Shown: positions 1 through 10,304 of the stretch, in pieces
How the letters are laid out: each line of letters opens with the position of its first letter
How positions within the stretch are numbered: position 1 is the first letter of the stretch
Assembly (NCBI GenBank): GCA_905221605.1
Contig: CAJNDS010002508.1
Coordinates: 277,501 to 335,000 of the forward strand
Reading direction: 5' to 3'
DNA: 57,500 bases
Origin: Symbiodinium natans
Taxonomy: Eukaryota; Sar; Dinophyceae; Suessiales; Symbiodiniaceae
Notes under the pieces: model-generated
Database searches by the model: none
Told to the model about the DNA's origin: nothing
What the model saw: the letters and a program-made list of their open reading frames with translations, nothing else
Made by a program: the position numbers and the translations under genes

Positions 1-525
1 AAACCCTAAACCCTATGGCTCAGGGCTGACAAAACTCCGCTTGCAGTGAGAGTGCAGCTGTTGGACGGCAAGGGTGCACAGGGTTTGAGGGGGTTTGGGC
101 TCAGGGAGTTGTAGGGTTATGGGGCTTACGAGGCGTTTAGGGTTTAGGGTTTAGGGTTAGGGTTTAGGGTTTAGGGTTTAGGGTTTAGGGTTTAGGGTTT
201 AGGGTTTAGGGTTTAGGGTCTAGGGTTTAGGGTTTTGGGTTTAGGGTTTGGGGTTTAGGGTTTACAAGGCTTAAGGCGCCTGCTTTAACAAACCCGCCTC
301 GCGCACCCAGAAGCCTGGACGTGCGAAGCGGTGGAATCGCCCGAGCTCGGTCCTGCTAAAAGGCTCTTTTTTTGCAACAGGATTAGTTTTCATTTTTTTA
401 GTCCAGTTTGTTGTTAAATAATCAACCATATTTTCCTTACTTTCTTAATATAAGGGAGCCCTTCGCACAGAGAATCCGGAGCCCTGGGGGCCCTAAACCC
501 TAACTCTAAACCCTAAGCATTGGAC
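1..525. repeat. Telomere-type repeats and AT-rich spacer at window start
   Basis: Two CCCTAAA units open the window and a TTTAGGG array with variants runs at about 128-265. Positions 360-465 are AT-rich with T-runs and look unique. A short CCCTAAA block lies at about 497-520. The segment at about 15-85 sits between a C-type and a G-type block and is open in several frames, but no frame is convincing, so I do not call it an exon. Confidence 0.6.
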
Positions 526-565
526 CCTCAAAGTGGCCAAAAGCCGTGCAACCCTGGATCCAGTC
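526..565 (-). CDS. Possible exon, minus strand
   Basis: This 40-nt unique segment lies between a CCCTAAA block and a TTTAGGG block. On the minus strand it follows CGCAAG and precedes a GT, and reads DWIQGCTAFGHFE. The same placement between opposed repeat arms is seen for the better supported exons further along. It is very short, and the plus strand is also open, so strand and frame are tentative. Confidence 0.35.
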
Positions 566-1913
566 CTTGCGATTTAGGGTTTAGGAGTTTAGGGTTCTGG
601 GTTGTTAAGGGTGAGGAGGTGTAGGGCTTCTCTCGGCGGGCGCGGCGCTTAGAAAGCAATGAGAGTGCTGGAATGTCAGGTTCGGCTGCCCTGGGCCCTG
701 AATACGCTAAAGCCCTAAAGCCTGAACCCTACACCCTGATCTTGTCTTCACGATCTGTGCTCAGTGCTCTCGGAGCCTCCGCAAACAGAGAGGTTCCCCC
801 TGGGTTCGGGTAAGGATGTGGTCAACAGTCCGGGGAGTTACTGGGCTTAGGAGGTGTTGGGGTGAAGGGTGTAGGGTTTGCAGGGTTTACAGGGTTTACA
901 GGGTTCATAGTTTTTTGTTTTTTCTGGGGTTTGGGGTTGAAGGGTTAGGGAATCAAGGGCCGACTTCTCGAAAAAGATTATCTGCCCTTAGCCGAAAAAA
1001 TGGCCCCCTTCGGCGGTCCCCGTGGTCGCGCACATGGAGAGCACGGGCACCTTGGGATACTCCCGGCTTCGGGTTGCGGAGTTTAGGGTTGAGAGTTTTA
1101 GAGGGTTTAGGGTTTAGAGCTTTAGGGTTCAGGGTTTAGGGTTTCGGGGTTTGCAAGGTTTGGGGTTTGGAGGTGTTAAGCTTTGGGAGTTAGGGTTTAG
1201 GAATGTCGAGGCTTAGGGTTCAGAGAGTTTTGGAGTATGGGGGTGTAAGGGTTCAGTGTTTAGATTTTCGGGGGTTAAAGATTAGAGTTCGGCTTAAGGA
1301 AACCTCAAACCCGCATGAAGGGTACGACCGGTTGCGCTGTGCGCCAATGGCGGCTTCTTTTCAGGTCAACCATTGGCGGTGGTGAGCTTGTTGGGGTTAG
1401 GCCCTAAACCCTAAACCCTAAACCCTAAACCCTAAACCCTAAACCCTAAACCCTAAACCCTAAACCTTAAACCCTAAACCCTGAACCCTAAACCCTAAAC
1501 CCTAAACCCCAAAAAGGCTAGGAGGGCACCCAGCCTGCGGGGTTTCAGGGTCTGGGTTGGGAGCTTGTTGAGGTTGAGGGTCCAGTCCAGGGTTTACACG
1601 GGGGGACGGGGGGGGGGGGGGGTGTGGCTTTAGGGTTTAGGAAACAAGCAGAACTTCCTGAACCCCCCCCCCCCCCCAAGCCAACCCAAAACCCCTGAAC
1701 CCGAAACCCTCAACCCCTGTACAATCTCAAACTTGCAAGGGTCCGGGGAAGCTTAAAGAAGTCTTGGGGAGTAGTGGGGAGCATCAGGGAACCTTAGGTT
1801 ACACACCCCTGCTTGAACCCCCCCTAAACCCTAAACCCTATTCCCTCTACCCTAAACCTTTAAAAAACTCTTCAACTCACAGGAGGGCGGGGGGGGGGGG
1901 GGGGGGGTGGGGC
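566..1913. other. Repeat-rich noncoding stretch
   Basis: Degenerate TTTAGGG runs lie at about 578-615 and 1080-1150, and a clean CCCTAAA array at 1403-1510. Poly-G and poly-C tracts lie at about 1602-1621, 1664-1677 and 1889-1907. The unique pieces at 730-800 and 1310-1395 have open frames on both strands but no clear splice pair. No gene is called here. Confidence 0.6.
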
Positions 1914-1980
1914 CTCGATGATCTCGTCTTCACCATCGCGGCCGTCCTCCGGAGCTTCTGAACTTGGACCCTCGACAGCC
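1914..1980 (-). CDS. Exon, acidic segment, minus strand
   Basis: The minus strand reads through a pyrimidine-rich acceptor TTTCACTTTTAG into a frame containing EAPEDGRDGEDEIIE, then a GC donor (GAG|GC). Length is 67 nt. The acidic stretch has no recognisable domain. A poly-G/C tract directly borders the donor side in place of a clean repeat arm. No homologue is recognised, and the frame choice rests on splice sites and composition. Confidence 0.5.
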
Positions 1981-3246
1981 CTAAAAGTGAAACTTGAAGA
2001 ATGTTGCAGCCAGTACGCTGTCGGTTCTTCGGTTCTTGCTATCACTTTGAACACTCGATGAAGTGAAGAGCGGCCTGCCCCAGAGAAACCCCAGTGTCAC
2101 TGCGAGGCATCATCCACTGAAGGCGTGTTGCATCAAGCGGCGAAAAGCAGAGTCGCGCATGAGGCCGGAAGGGTTTTTTGGTGCCCCTAGGCTGCGTTGT
2201 TGCTTCCCCGTCCACTTCTTGTTTGACACTGAACCCCAAGCCCCAAACCCCAAACCCCAGTCCCCAAAGCCCATAAACCCTAAACCCCAAACCCCCAAAC
2301 CCCCAAACCCCCAAACCCCCAAACCCCCAAACCCCCAAACCCTAAACCCCAAACCCTGAAACCGCGATTGATGAGGGTTTGACTTTGGAGTTTGCAGTGA
2401 AGGCGTCAGGCACTAGGGCTGGCCAGGGAGGTTTGGACTTCCCAAGAACCTCGAGCCCAAGAAACCCTTATGAAGGCCGGCTCCCTCTTAGGGTTTAGGG
2501 TTTAGGGTTATGGCTTAGGGTTTAAGGTTAGGGTTTAGGGTTTAAGGTTAGGGTTTAGGGTTTCGGGTTTAGGGTTTAGGGACAAACCCCCCCCCCTCCC
2601 CCCCGAAATCCCGGTGGCCTGGTTACCACCGCCTTCCAAGTCGAGGACAAGCAGAATCGGCCTGCCAGCACTCCGCACGCCCCCCCCCCCCCCCCCAACC
2701 TGAAACATATGGGTTTAGGGTTCATTCAGGGTTTGTAGAGTGTTTATTATGTATGAGGTTTATCTATATATATATATATCATTTTACATATATATATATA
2801 TATATATATATGTAGGGTTTATATAGGGTTTCGGGTTTTTAGGCTTTAGGGTTTAGGGTTTAGAGTTTGGGGTTCGGGCTTAGGGTTTCAAAAGGAGACA
2901 GGGAAGACATTGGAGCTTTCATAGGGGGAGCTGTCGCCTCAGAAGCTGGGACTCTACGGCCCCTAAAGAGGCTAGCAATTGCAACCCTCAGCCCTCGGGT
3001 TTCGGGTTTCGGGTTTAGGGTTTCGGGTTTAGGGTTTAGGGTTTAGGGTTTAGGGTTTAGGGTTAGACAACATGCCCCCCCCCCTCTGAAACTACAAAAC
3101 AACCTCAAATGTCCCAGCCCCTTGAGCACAACATCTATTCCTCCACTGCCTTCCCCCCGCTCCTTCTTCGGGTCCAATCACTGACCCTTTGATACCCGAA
3201 GCCCTCGACCCTAAACCCTGCACTTTTGAGGGGGGTGAAAGCTTAC
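1981..3246. other. Repeat-rich noncoding stretch with (TA)n
   Basis: A CCCCAAA/CCCTAAA array runs at 2232-2362 and TTTAGGG arrays at about 2488-2581, 2840-2885 and 3000-3064, with poly-C at 2587-2602 and 2682-2696. A (TA)n microsatellite spans about 2764-2812. Unique pieces at 2365-2485 and 2603-2680 are open in more than one frame and may hide an exon, but neither strand is favoured. Confidence 0.55.
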
Positions 3247-3342
3247 CAACTCCGGAGACCGACACCCTCGTGGCCTCTGCGCCACCTCAACAGACTCGGA
3301 CGGACCGGCTCCGATCCAGTCCGCCTCGTCTTCAAGATTCGT
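3247..3342 (-). CDS. Exon with canonical GTAAGC donor, minus strand
   Basis: The minus strand reads KTNLEDEADWIGAGPSESVE and continues in frame to SPEL, then meets a textbook donor GTAAGC at 3246 and downwards. The acceptor is CGAAG at about 3343-3347. A TTTAGGG block lies on the acceptor side and a short CCCTAAA block on the donor side. The plus strand is also open, but the strong donor favours minus. No domain is recognised. Confidence 0.5.
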
Positions 3343-4052
3343 CTTCGACACTTATAGGGTTTAGGCAGTTTGGGGTTTAGGGTTTAGGGTTTCTGAGGAC
3401 TTTGGCTTCAGGCTTCAACTTTTTGTTGAGGTTCATGGTGAACCCTCCGCTTGAGATCGAGTCAGACGGAGAAGCCGGCTCTCCATTCCAAAACCCCAAA
3501 ACCCAAAACCCAAAACCCTCATCCCTAAACCCAAAGCCGTAAATCCTAAACCCTAAACCCTATAAACCCCAAACCCCAAAACCCAAAACCCTAAACCAAA
3601 TCCGCAGAATTTGGGGACTCAGGAACTCCGTAGACCCAAGGTGCTGGGGAGCTAATCGAGCCTTGCTAGTTTGGGCTGTAGGGAAAAGGGGGAGCTATTT
3701 CGGATCCGACGATGCAAGATGGCAGATATTGCTTCGTACAAGTATCGAAATCTCCACAGAAAAAACTCCTCCCAAAGACTCATACTTGTAAGGGACCAAA
3801 TATGCACTCACAAGTAATAATGGCATGATATGAAGTGATGACGAGTATCCACCCCAAAAAAGGATCCACACACCAAAATTCACGGAAAACCATACTGAAT
3901 GCCTTATCTCACATAGACCCTTAACCAACTAAACTCTTAGGTTTTATTCAACCTACCGCAGGAGCCCAGTACCTGTGTTGTTCGGGCTATGAGGTCTTGC
4001 CACAGGGGGAGGCATACCGCATGATCAGTTGAGGTCACAGCATTGCGCTGCC
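3343..4052. other. Noncoding stretch below the NlpC/P60-like gene
   Basis: A TTTAGGG block lies at about 3353-3395 and CCCTAAA/CCCCAAA runs at 3488-3595. Positions 3605-3950 are unique and moderately AT-rich. On the minus strand an AATAAAA hexamer-like site lies at about 3944-3950, some 100 nt past the stop of the 4053-4616 gene. Dinoflagellates rarely use AATAAA, so this may be chance. Confidence 0.5.
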
Positions 4053-4616
4053 TCAAGCGGAAGCAGGTTGGCCACTCCTAGCAGGTTGGAGCCAATCTGT
4101 TGGCAGCACGGCAAACTCATAGTACCCGCCGCAATGGCTCTCCGCTACCGTATACGTTGCGTTCACACCAGGTGATGTGGAGGGAAATCCCGCGCAATGA
4201 GATTGCAAGACCTTGGCGTCGCGCCCGGCTGGTTCCAGCACCACCGCGACGTGCCCTTGATCCTCCACACTTCGATATTTCCTCAAGAGCAGAGTCCCAC
4301 GGGGGTAGATCGTCTCTAGGTCAAAGGACTGCCACACTGAGGCGTAAACAGCGCCATATGCTCCAGTGCCTCCACAGCCATTGTCTTTGTGGGAAGGAAG
4401 CGGCTGCCCCACTGATCGCAGCATCAGGTTCGTGAGGCCAGCGCAGTTGCACGACTCCACCATCTCAGGAGCAGGGGCTGGGCCATCCTCAGCCCACATC
4501 GGGGCTTTCTTGGGGATGTCACCACCTCTCCACCAGCCATACGGAACTCCCGAGAGCTTGAGGGCGTACTCAATCGCGGCCTCGACGGGCTCTGCTGGCT
4601 GCGCCGCAGTGGTCAT
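4053..4616 (-). CDS. NlpC/P60-like cysteine hydrolase, intronless
   Basis: This is a complete 187-codon frame from ATG to TGA. Residues 54-61 (VESCNCAGL region, Cys58) match the NlpC/P60 nucleophile pattern (D/N)C(S/A)GL. His122 in DQGHVAVVL fits the second catalytic residue, and His140 in LQSH could be the third. Family members cleave peptide or amide bonds, often in cell-wall peptides; the substrate here is unknown. There is no signal peptide or membrane segment. The frame is open for another 14 codons upstream, from an in-frame TAG followed by an AG, so the ORF could instead be a long terminal exon. In a region where other exons are under 150 nt, a 564-nt uninterrupted frame suggests retroposition or a compact independent gene. 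The family assignment rests on motif spacing only. Confidence 0.6.
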   Translation of the reverse strand: MTTAAQPAEPVEAAIEYALKLSGVPYGWWRGGDIPKKAPMWAEDGPAPAPEMVESCNCAGLTNLMLRSVGQPLPSHKDNGCGGTGAYGAVYASVWQSFDLETIYPRGTLLLRKYRSVEDQGHVAVVLEPAGRDAKVLQSHCAGFPSTSPGVNATYTVAESHCGGYYEFAVLPTDWLQPARSGQPASA

Positions 4617-5053
4617 GAGCTCAGAAGTGAAGTTCCTCTCAAGCTCCGGCTGCCTCTACAAACATGGCCCGCCAGGAGCTAAGGGTTAGGGCTTTGGGTT
4701 TCGGGTTAACAGGTCCTGGGAAACGCAGTTGTGCAAGGATGGGTGAGAGCTTTACTCGCGAAACAGGGCTTGGGCAACACAACAAGGATCCCTATATCTC
4801 ACTCAGCGCCAAATCCGACGATAGGGAGCTCGGCACGGGTGAAACTAACTCGAACACAGAAACGACAGGTATCTTCCCGAATTCATTGGTGCTGGGCTGG
4901 TTGGGTACCTGATACCTTGGGCCGCATGCAGGTGTGCGAGCCCGAAACCCTAAAGCCTAAACCCCAAACCCCAAACCCCAAACCCTAAACCCTAAACCCC
5001 AAACCCCAAACCCTAAACCCTAAACCCCAAACCCCAAACCCCAAACCCTAAAC
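4617..5053. other. Noncoding stretch ending in a C-type repeat arm
   Basis: A degenerate TTTAGGG run lies at about 4679-4710. The middle is unique with only short overlapping open frames and no splice support. CCCTAAA/CCCCAAA repeats run from about 4935 to 5053 and abut the next exon candidate. Confidence 0.55.
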
Positions 5054-5123
5054 CCCTCATGTTCTGAGCCACCTCAGCTTTGAGAGCGGCCTCGGAGCTG
5101 TGCAGCCTTGGTCGCCGGGGACA
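5054..5123 (-). CDS. Probable exon, helical segment, minus strand
   Basis: The minus strand has acceptor GCAAAAG and a frame ending SSEAALKAEVAQNM, which looks helical. The donor is a GT that is itself the first base pair of a telomere-type unit (GTTTAGGG). C-type repeats flank the low side and G-type repeats the high side, the arrangement seen for most exons here. No family is recognised. Confidence 0.45.
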
Positions 5124-6326
5124 CTTTTGCCAGGTTTGGGTTGCTGTTTTGGTAGTTTGGCACAGGTTTAGGGTTTGGGGTTTAGGGTTTAGGGTTTAGG
5201 GCTTAGGGTTTAGGGTTTAGGGTTGAGGGTTGAGGGTTTGGGGCTTCGGTCGAACTTTCCGGGCATTTTGAATGTGTTGTAGAACCAGGAAGTAGATCGA
5301 ACAAAGTCCACGAAACTTTTCCAGGACCCAAAGGAGAAAAGAGGGGTGGTGGGAGGCGAAACGAGGGTCTGCAAGTGAACCCTAAACCCTAAACCCTAGA
5401 CCCTACACCCAAACCCCTAAACCCTAACCCTGAAGAATGTAGTGAATGAGTGTACGAAGTGAACGCCCTTTTTAATTATAATTTCGTGCATTCCTGTATT
5501 TCGTTCGCGTATTTCTTTCACACGTCTTTTCATTTCTTATTTACTGCTTTCGCTTATAAGACAAGAACGAAGATACGAATGAATTTAGTGCGGCCGCCAG
5601 AATAATTATACGGCCGGGAATTTATTTTTCAATTGACTTTTTATTGGATTTCTGGTTCACGAAGTGCATGAGTTTATGCGTTTGGTTTTTACCCCGCGAT
5701 CGTATTATTATTAACCGGGCGTGTACTTACAATATAATATTATCGCCCGGGAGTGAATAAAATAAGATGTACACGGGCCAATAGTAAACCCTGAACCCTG
5801 AACCCTAAACCCTAAACGCTAGACCCTAGACCCTAAAACCTAAACCCTAAAGGCCCTAAACCCTGTCGAGCCGACACCCTCACTGCGGTGGTATCGGGCC
5901 CAGGGACCCATTCCGGCAGGCGCCTGATTCGTCTGCACGGTTGCGGCAGAAACCAGCCGCATACCTTGTTGGGCTTTGTGGGCCCTAAACCATAAACCCT
6001 GAACCCTGAACCCTAAACCCTGAACCTTCAAACCCTAAACCCTAAACCCTAAACGGGCCCCAGGAAGTAGCTCAACCGTGTGGGTTTAGGGCTTCAGGTT
6101 TTGGGGTTTACAGGTTTAGGGGTAAGGGTTTAGGGTGGCATGCCAAAAGCCTACAGAGCCCACATGCAGTGCAAATCGGCGAACTCCCAGAATGCGGAAA
6201 CCGAAGCCCTAATCTAAGCCCCGACCCGAAAGCCAAGCCCCAAAACCCCAAAGCCAAGCCAACCAATCGCCCTAAACTTTCAACAGCTCTAAACCTTAAA
6301 CCGTAAAATGTTGAACCCCTAAGCCA

Positions 6327-6363
<37 letters not shown>

Positions 6364-6455
6364 AACCTAAACCATAGACTGTTGAAACCTCCCAAGCCCC
6401 GAACCCTGAACCCTAACCCCGAGACCCTAAACCGAACTCAAACAATGGAGTCAGC
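5124..6455. other. Noncoding stretch with AT-rich island
   Basis: A TTTAGGG arm runs at 5166-5245 and CCCTAAA blocks at about 5378-5430, 5786-5850 and 5995-6055. Positions 5433-5785 form an AT-rich island unlike its surroundings, with short inverted arms CCGGGCG and CGCCCGG at about 5717-5752. A run of 33 C lies at 6329-6361. No gene is seen. Confidence 0.6.
5433..5785. other. AT-rich island in GC-neutral repeat DNA
   Basis: Markedly AT-rich with T-runs on one side and A-rich words on the other; short inverted arms CCGGGCG/CGCCCGG flank an AT core near 5717-5752. No ORF, LTR or target duplication was found. Confidence 0.55.
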
Positions 6456-6514
6456 CCTTGAAAGCAACATTTGCCAGAGCTGCCACTTGCAGATTCCGGT
6501 CTGGAAACCGGCGC
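6456..6514 (-). CDS. Possible exon
   Basis: This unique segment lies between C-type repeats (to about 6432) and G-type repeats (from about 6537). On the minus strand it has acceptor TTCCAAG, GC donor, and an open frame containing NLQVAALANVAFK. The plus strand is also open across the segment (CQSCHLQIPVWKPAPW), so the strand is unsettled. Confidence 0.35.
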
Positions 6515-7328
6515 CTTGGAATCCAAAACACAAAGGGTTTGGGGTTTAGGGTTTAGGGTTTAGGGTTTAGGGTTTAGGGTTGAGGGTTGATACAGGGTTT
6601 CGGGTTTAGAGTTAAGGTTTGCTGCAGTGTTGAGGGCTTAGGGTTACTGCGGGTTGCTCGCAGGGCTTGGCTGCACAGCAAGATGCCGAGAAGTCCTGCA
6701 CGTCCCGTCTTACTGCACCTATTTGTGGCTCGCCAACGATAACCTTCGAAGCCCCACATCCTTGCACGACCCACATACAGAATCGCGGTAGGTCCGTTTG
6801 AAGCTGTGTCGATTTTTTGTCGGGCCTAATCGTTTTGTATGTGTGTGTAGATGTATATAGACCCTAAACCCCGCTTTTTCTTCTACCCTAAAACCCCAAA
6901 CCGCGAACACCCCGAACCCCCTGGACACGCACACAAAACACCCTAAATACCCCCAGCCAAAAAACCCAAAAAGAAACTGCCCATCGTTGCAGCAGCCGTT
7001 GCTGCGAAGAAATGCTCTGAAAGACGTGTCTAAAGAGGCCTCTGAAGTCAGAACCATGTGAGTGAGGTAGGTTAGCGTTTGGCGTTTGCCGCTTTGCGTT
7101 TGTCGTTTGGCGCTTGGTGTTTAAGCTTTAGGGGTTTCGGGCTTATCGTTTGGGGTTTGAGGCTTAGGGATTGTAGGGTTCTTGGGGTCTTTTGGGGTTT
7201 TTGAGGGGGTTTATGACGGTTTTATGAGGGGTTTTAGGGCTTTTGGGGTTGAGGGGGGGACCCCCTAGACCCTAAACCCTAAACCCCAAACCCTAAACCC
7301 AATTGATCTAAGCAGCGGCCGCCCGCGC
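6515..7328. other. Probable intron with G-type and C-type repeat arms
   Basis: A TTTAGGG arm runs at about 6537-6600 and a CCCTAAA arm at about 7262-7302. The interior is unique, partly built of degenerate GTTTGGCGTTT-like and CCCTAAA-like words. No gene is seen in it. Confidence 0.5.
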
Positions 7329-7373
7329 CCTGCGAGATCAAATCTGATGCCAGGTTGGTTGGCGTGCCCTTGC
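7329..7373 (-). CDS. Exon, minus strand
   Basis: The minus strand has acceptor CCCTAAACCACGCCGAG immediately after the repeat arm, then a frame containing KGTPTNLASDLISQ. The donor is probably GC at 7327-7328, although the frame stays open to about 7303. G-type repeats border the acceptor side and C-type repeats the donor side. No domain is recognised. Confidence 0.5.
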
Positions 7374-7768
7374 CTCGGCGTGGTTTAGGGTTTAGGGCTT
7401 AGGCTTTAGGCTTTAGGCTTTAGGGTTTAGGGTTTAGGGTTAGGGTTTAGGGTTTAGGATTTAGGGTTTAGGGTTTAGGGGGTGCTTGGCACCGCAGAGG
7501 TCACCTCCTATTCAGGGCTTAGAACCCTAGAAGCCTAGAACCCTAGAACCCCAGAACACCAGAACCCTAAATCAATACCCTTAAACCCTAAACCCGGATT
7601 GGGTTTCGGGTTTTAGGCTTTCAGGGATCTGGGACTTACCCATACCCTTCTTGGGGAGAAGGCCGCATCATCTTGGACCCCTAAACCCTAAACCCTGAAC
7701 CTTCACCAAATCTTAAACCCTAAACCCTAAACCCCAAACCCTAAACCTAAACCCGAAGAACCCTACAC
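7374..7768 (-). other. Intron with opposed telomere-type arms
   Basis: On the plus strand a TTTAGGG arm (7383-7480) lies beside the downstream exon's acceptor and a CCCTAAA arm (7677-7765) beside the upstream exon's donor. In the minus-strand transcript the intron therefore starts UUUAGGG and ends CCCUAAA. The interior, about 200 nt, is unique. Confidence 0.6.
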
Positions 7769-7835
7769 CCTGAAGCTCTTGCCGACTCGTAAGGATCCCG
7801 CGCTGGCCCTTTCCTTTGCCCTTGCCGCGCCGCCC
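7769..7835 (-). CDS. Exon, Gly/Lys/Arg-rich, minus strand
   Basis: The minus strand has acceptor TTTGCTGCCAG, then a frame reading RRGKGKGKGQRGILTSRQEL, then a GT donor (GTGTAG). Length is 67 nt. The basic GK repeats resemble an RNA-binding tail. The acceptor has a reasonable pyrimidine stretch, which few neighbours have. Confidence 0.55.
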
Positions 7836-8660
7836 CTGGCAGCAAAGATATGGGAGGGGAGGGGAGGGTTTAGAGTTTAGGGTTTAGGGTTTAGGGTGTA
7901 TGGTTTAGGGTTTAGGGTTTGGGGTTTAGGGTTGAGGGTTTAGGGTTTAGGGTTTAGGGTTAGGGCTTCGGGTATAGGGTATAGGGTTTAGGGTATAGGG
8001 TTTAGGGTTCAGGGTTCAGGGTTCAGGGTTTAGGGTTTAGGGTGGCTTTACAGGCGTCGTAGGGTTCAGGGCGCAGGGTTTGTCAGCATAAAGGGTTCAC
8101 AGGGTTTATGGGGATTTATAGGATTTATAGGGTTTGAGACTGAACCCACATAGTCATCACAAGCAAGACGAGCCACTTTTGATTTGAGACAGCCCTAGTT
8201 TGCCGTGCTCAAAGTCGAAGGGTCCCTCTACACAGGGGTCCAAGGACACCATGCAGACAGCACGTTTTAAGGCCTAAGCATAGATATTTCTCTGGTTACA
8301 GGGTTTTTGGCGCACATAGAACTTTAAAACCTTTTCCAAGTCAACCCCCAGCATTTAGCTTCCGAAACTTGCGCCATCCCTGCCCGAGCTGCTCTTGAGG
8401 GGCGCCGCCCTCGCCCCCCCAAACCGCTGGAATCCGAAACTCCACTTTAAGCTTTAAAAGCCCCAGGCCGATGCCTCCAAGCCCTAGCAGACCTTAACCC
8501 TAAAAGCCCCCAAAATCCTGAAAGCCTTCGAAGTAAGCCCTAAAACCTAAATCCCAAAAACCCCTTCAACGGCCTCTCTTAAACCCGAACAGCCTGCCCT
8601 AAACCCTAAACCCTAAACCCTAAACCCTAAACCCTAAACCCTAAACCCTAAACCAGGTGC
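7836..8660 (-). other. Intron with opposed telomere-type arms
   Basis: The G-type arm at 7862-8046 mixes TTTAGGG with TATAGGG and TTCAGGG units; the C-type arm is at 8597-8654. The interior of about 550 nt is unique and has no usable frame. Confidence 0.6.
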
Positions 8661-8735
8661 CTGATTGTTTTGGCTATCGGCGATGGTTTGCTGTAGCAAC
8701 TCCTTGGCCTTCCACGGGCAGAGACCCTCGGGGCT
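8661..8735 (-). CDS. Exon, 25 codons in phase 0, minus strand
   Basis: Exactly 25 codons run from acceptor GTACGAAG to GC donor CAG|GCACCT, reading SPEGLCPWKAKELLQQTIAD and then SQNNQ. The other frames are poorer. The C-type arm begins 8 nt inside the donor, and the G-type arm lies about 8 nt from the acceptor. This is one of the cleanest single exons in the left part of the window. Confidence 0.65.
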
Positions 8736-10213
8736 CTTCGTACCCAGGGTTTAGGGTTTGGGGTTCAGGGTTTAGGGTTTAGGGTTTAGGGTTTAGGGTT
8801 TAGGGTTTAGGGTTTAGGGTTTAGGGTTTAGGGTTTAGGGTTTGGGGTCTAAGTCTCCAGACCCTCGAAACACTCAGCCCCAAAGCCCTTTTTCGTTTAA
8901 CTCCCTAAATCCACTTGACTGCCCGCAAAACGATACCCCCCAAGCCCAGAGCCTGAACCCTAACCCATACAGCCCTAAAACCGTAAAACCCTAGACTACT
9001 AAAACCCGAAGACGTCCCGTGCGCCGGAAGACACACACACACACACACACCCAATGCAGACTGGAACGTGGCTGGATCGTTGCTGAAGATGGACGACCAC
9101 TACGCTTGAGGGCAGCTATGTGCCAGCAACCTTGAACAGTGAGCGCCCCTGCAGCTGCGCTGCGCCGAAGCCCTCGACACCCGAAGACCCGTCCGTTTGC
9201 GGCAATTCTCGGCCCTTCTTGCGTCGCTAGAGATCCCTCGAAAGTTGTTTGTCGTACTCTTCTGGGTTATTTTTGGGGTCGGATGCACGTACGTTTTCGG
9301 GTTTAGGGTTTAGGATGTTGCCCAAACTTCGGCCGCGCCTTAGCCACGGCTTCCTCAGTCCCGCTGATGAGGCATTTGCGCGACAAGGTGAGGGACAGAA
9401 ATCCTCGGGTGATAGAGGAAGCTGCTGGCAAACTTGCCCCTGAGCCCTACACCCTCAGCCCTGAACCCTGAATCCTAAACCTTGAACCCTAAACCCTGCT
9501 TCAGGGTTTGAAGAAAGCTCTGTGGTGTGTCCACTGGGTAAAGGCAGCTGGTGGCAACAGTGGATCTGCATGTTCCCTCGCCTGCGTCGGATGTGGGGTG
9601 CATTTAGCAAAAGCCAGAAGTGGTTTGGAACAGCCCCGTTTCAAAAACCAACTAGCCTGGGGGCCAGAAACCTGTGCGCATCTGTGAGGCAAGCTCCACT
9701 TGCAAGATGCATCGGAACACATGGGGTGTCCCCCCAAAGAATAGGGTGTCGATTTTGGCGTCCCCTTATAAAAGGGCATGATGCGCTCTTGGGCACCAAA
9801 TGCCGAGAGCGAAGTATGAGACTATCATCTTGGGGGTTTAGGGGGTTTAGGGGCTTGAGGGGCTTTAGGGGCTTTAGGGGCTATAGGGGCTTTAGTAGGG
9901 GCTTTAGTAGGGGCTTTAGGGGCTTTTGGGTTTAGGGGTTAGGGGCTTAGGGGGTGTTAGGGTTTAGGGTTCAGGGATTTAGGGGTCCTGGCCTTGCCCC
10001 TTTCATCCCTAGCCAGGGATCCCTGTTCTCACTGAGATATTACTCTCGACCTACATCTCGAATTCCTCCACACACGTCCTAGAACATATTCCTAAACCCC
10101 AATCCTGAATGTCTGGATCCCTAAATGCTAAACCCTATAACCCCTAAACCCTAAACCCTAAACCCTAAACCCTAAACCCTAAACCGGCCTTGTAGACCCT
10201 AAAGTTCCTAAGC
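8736..10213 (-). other. Intron with opposed telomere-type arms and (AC)n
   Basis: The G-type arm is at 8743-8850 and the C-type arm at about 10086-10189. The interior holds (AC)10 at 9031-9050, a short G-type block at 9298-9315, C-type words at 9445-9497, and GGGGCTTTA minisatellite-like repeats at 9830-9930. A plus-strand CAAG|GTGAGG at about 9386 looks like a donor, but no exon is established there. Confidence 0.5.
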
Positions 10214-10304
10214 CCCATAGTCCCAGGTTCCGGCGTCGCCGCTTTCCGGCTGCTCCTCATCGCGTTCGAAGCGCAGCCGCGCGCCCGACCTCAGCGGGCA
10301 CAGC
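10214..10304 (-). CDS. Exon, minus strand
   Basis: The minus strand has acceptor TTATAAG and a frame containing RSGARLRFERDEEQPESGD and then AGTWDYG, with a GC donor. The C-type arm lies on the donor side, but the acceptor side carries C-type repeats too, so this exon breaks the usual arm rule. Composition (GC-rich, charged) supports coding. Confidence 0.5.

Noticed and set aside
1-265. A chromosome end or telomere
   Set aside because: Arrays occur in both orientations throughout the window, are separated by unique exon-like DNA, and no terminal array runs to the edge uninterrupted.
4617-4700. Spliced-leader relic upstream of the NlpC/P60-like gene
   Set aside because: GCCATGTTTG and CTTGAG resemble only scraps of the dinoflagellate leader; no continuous match.
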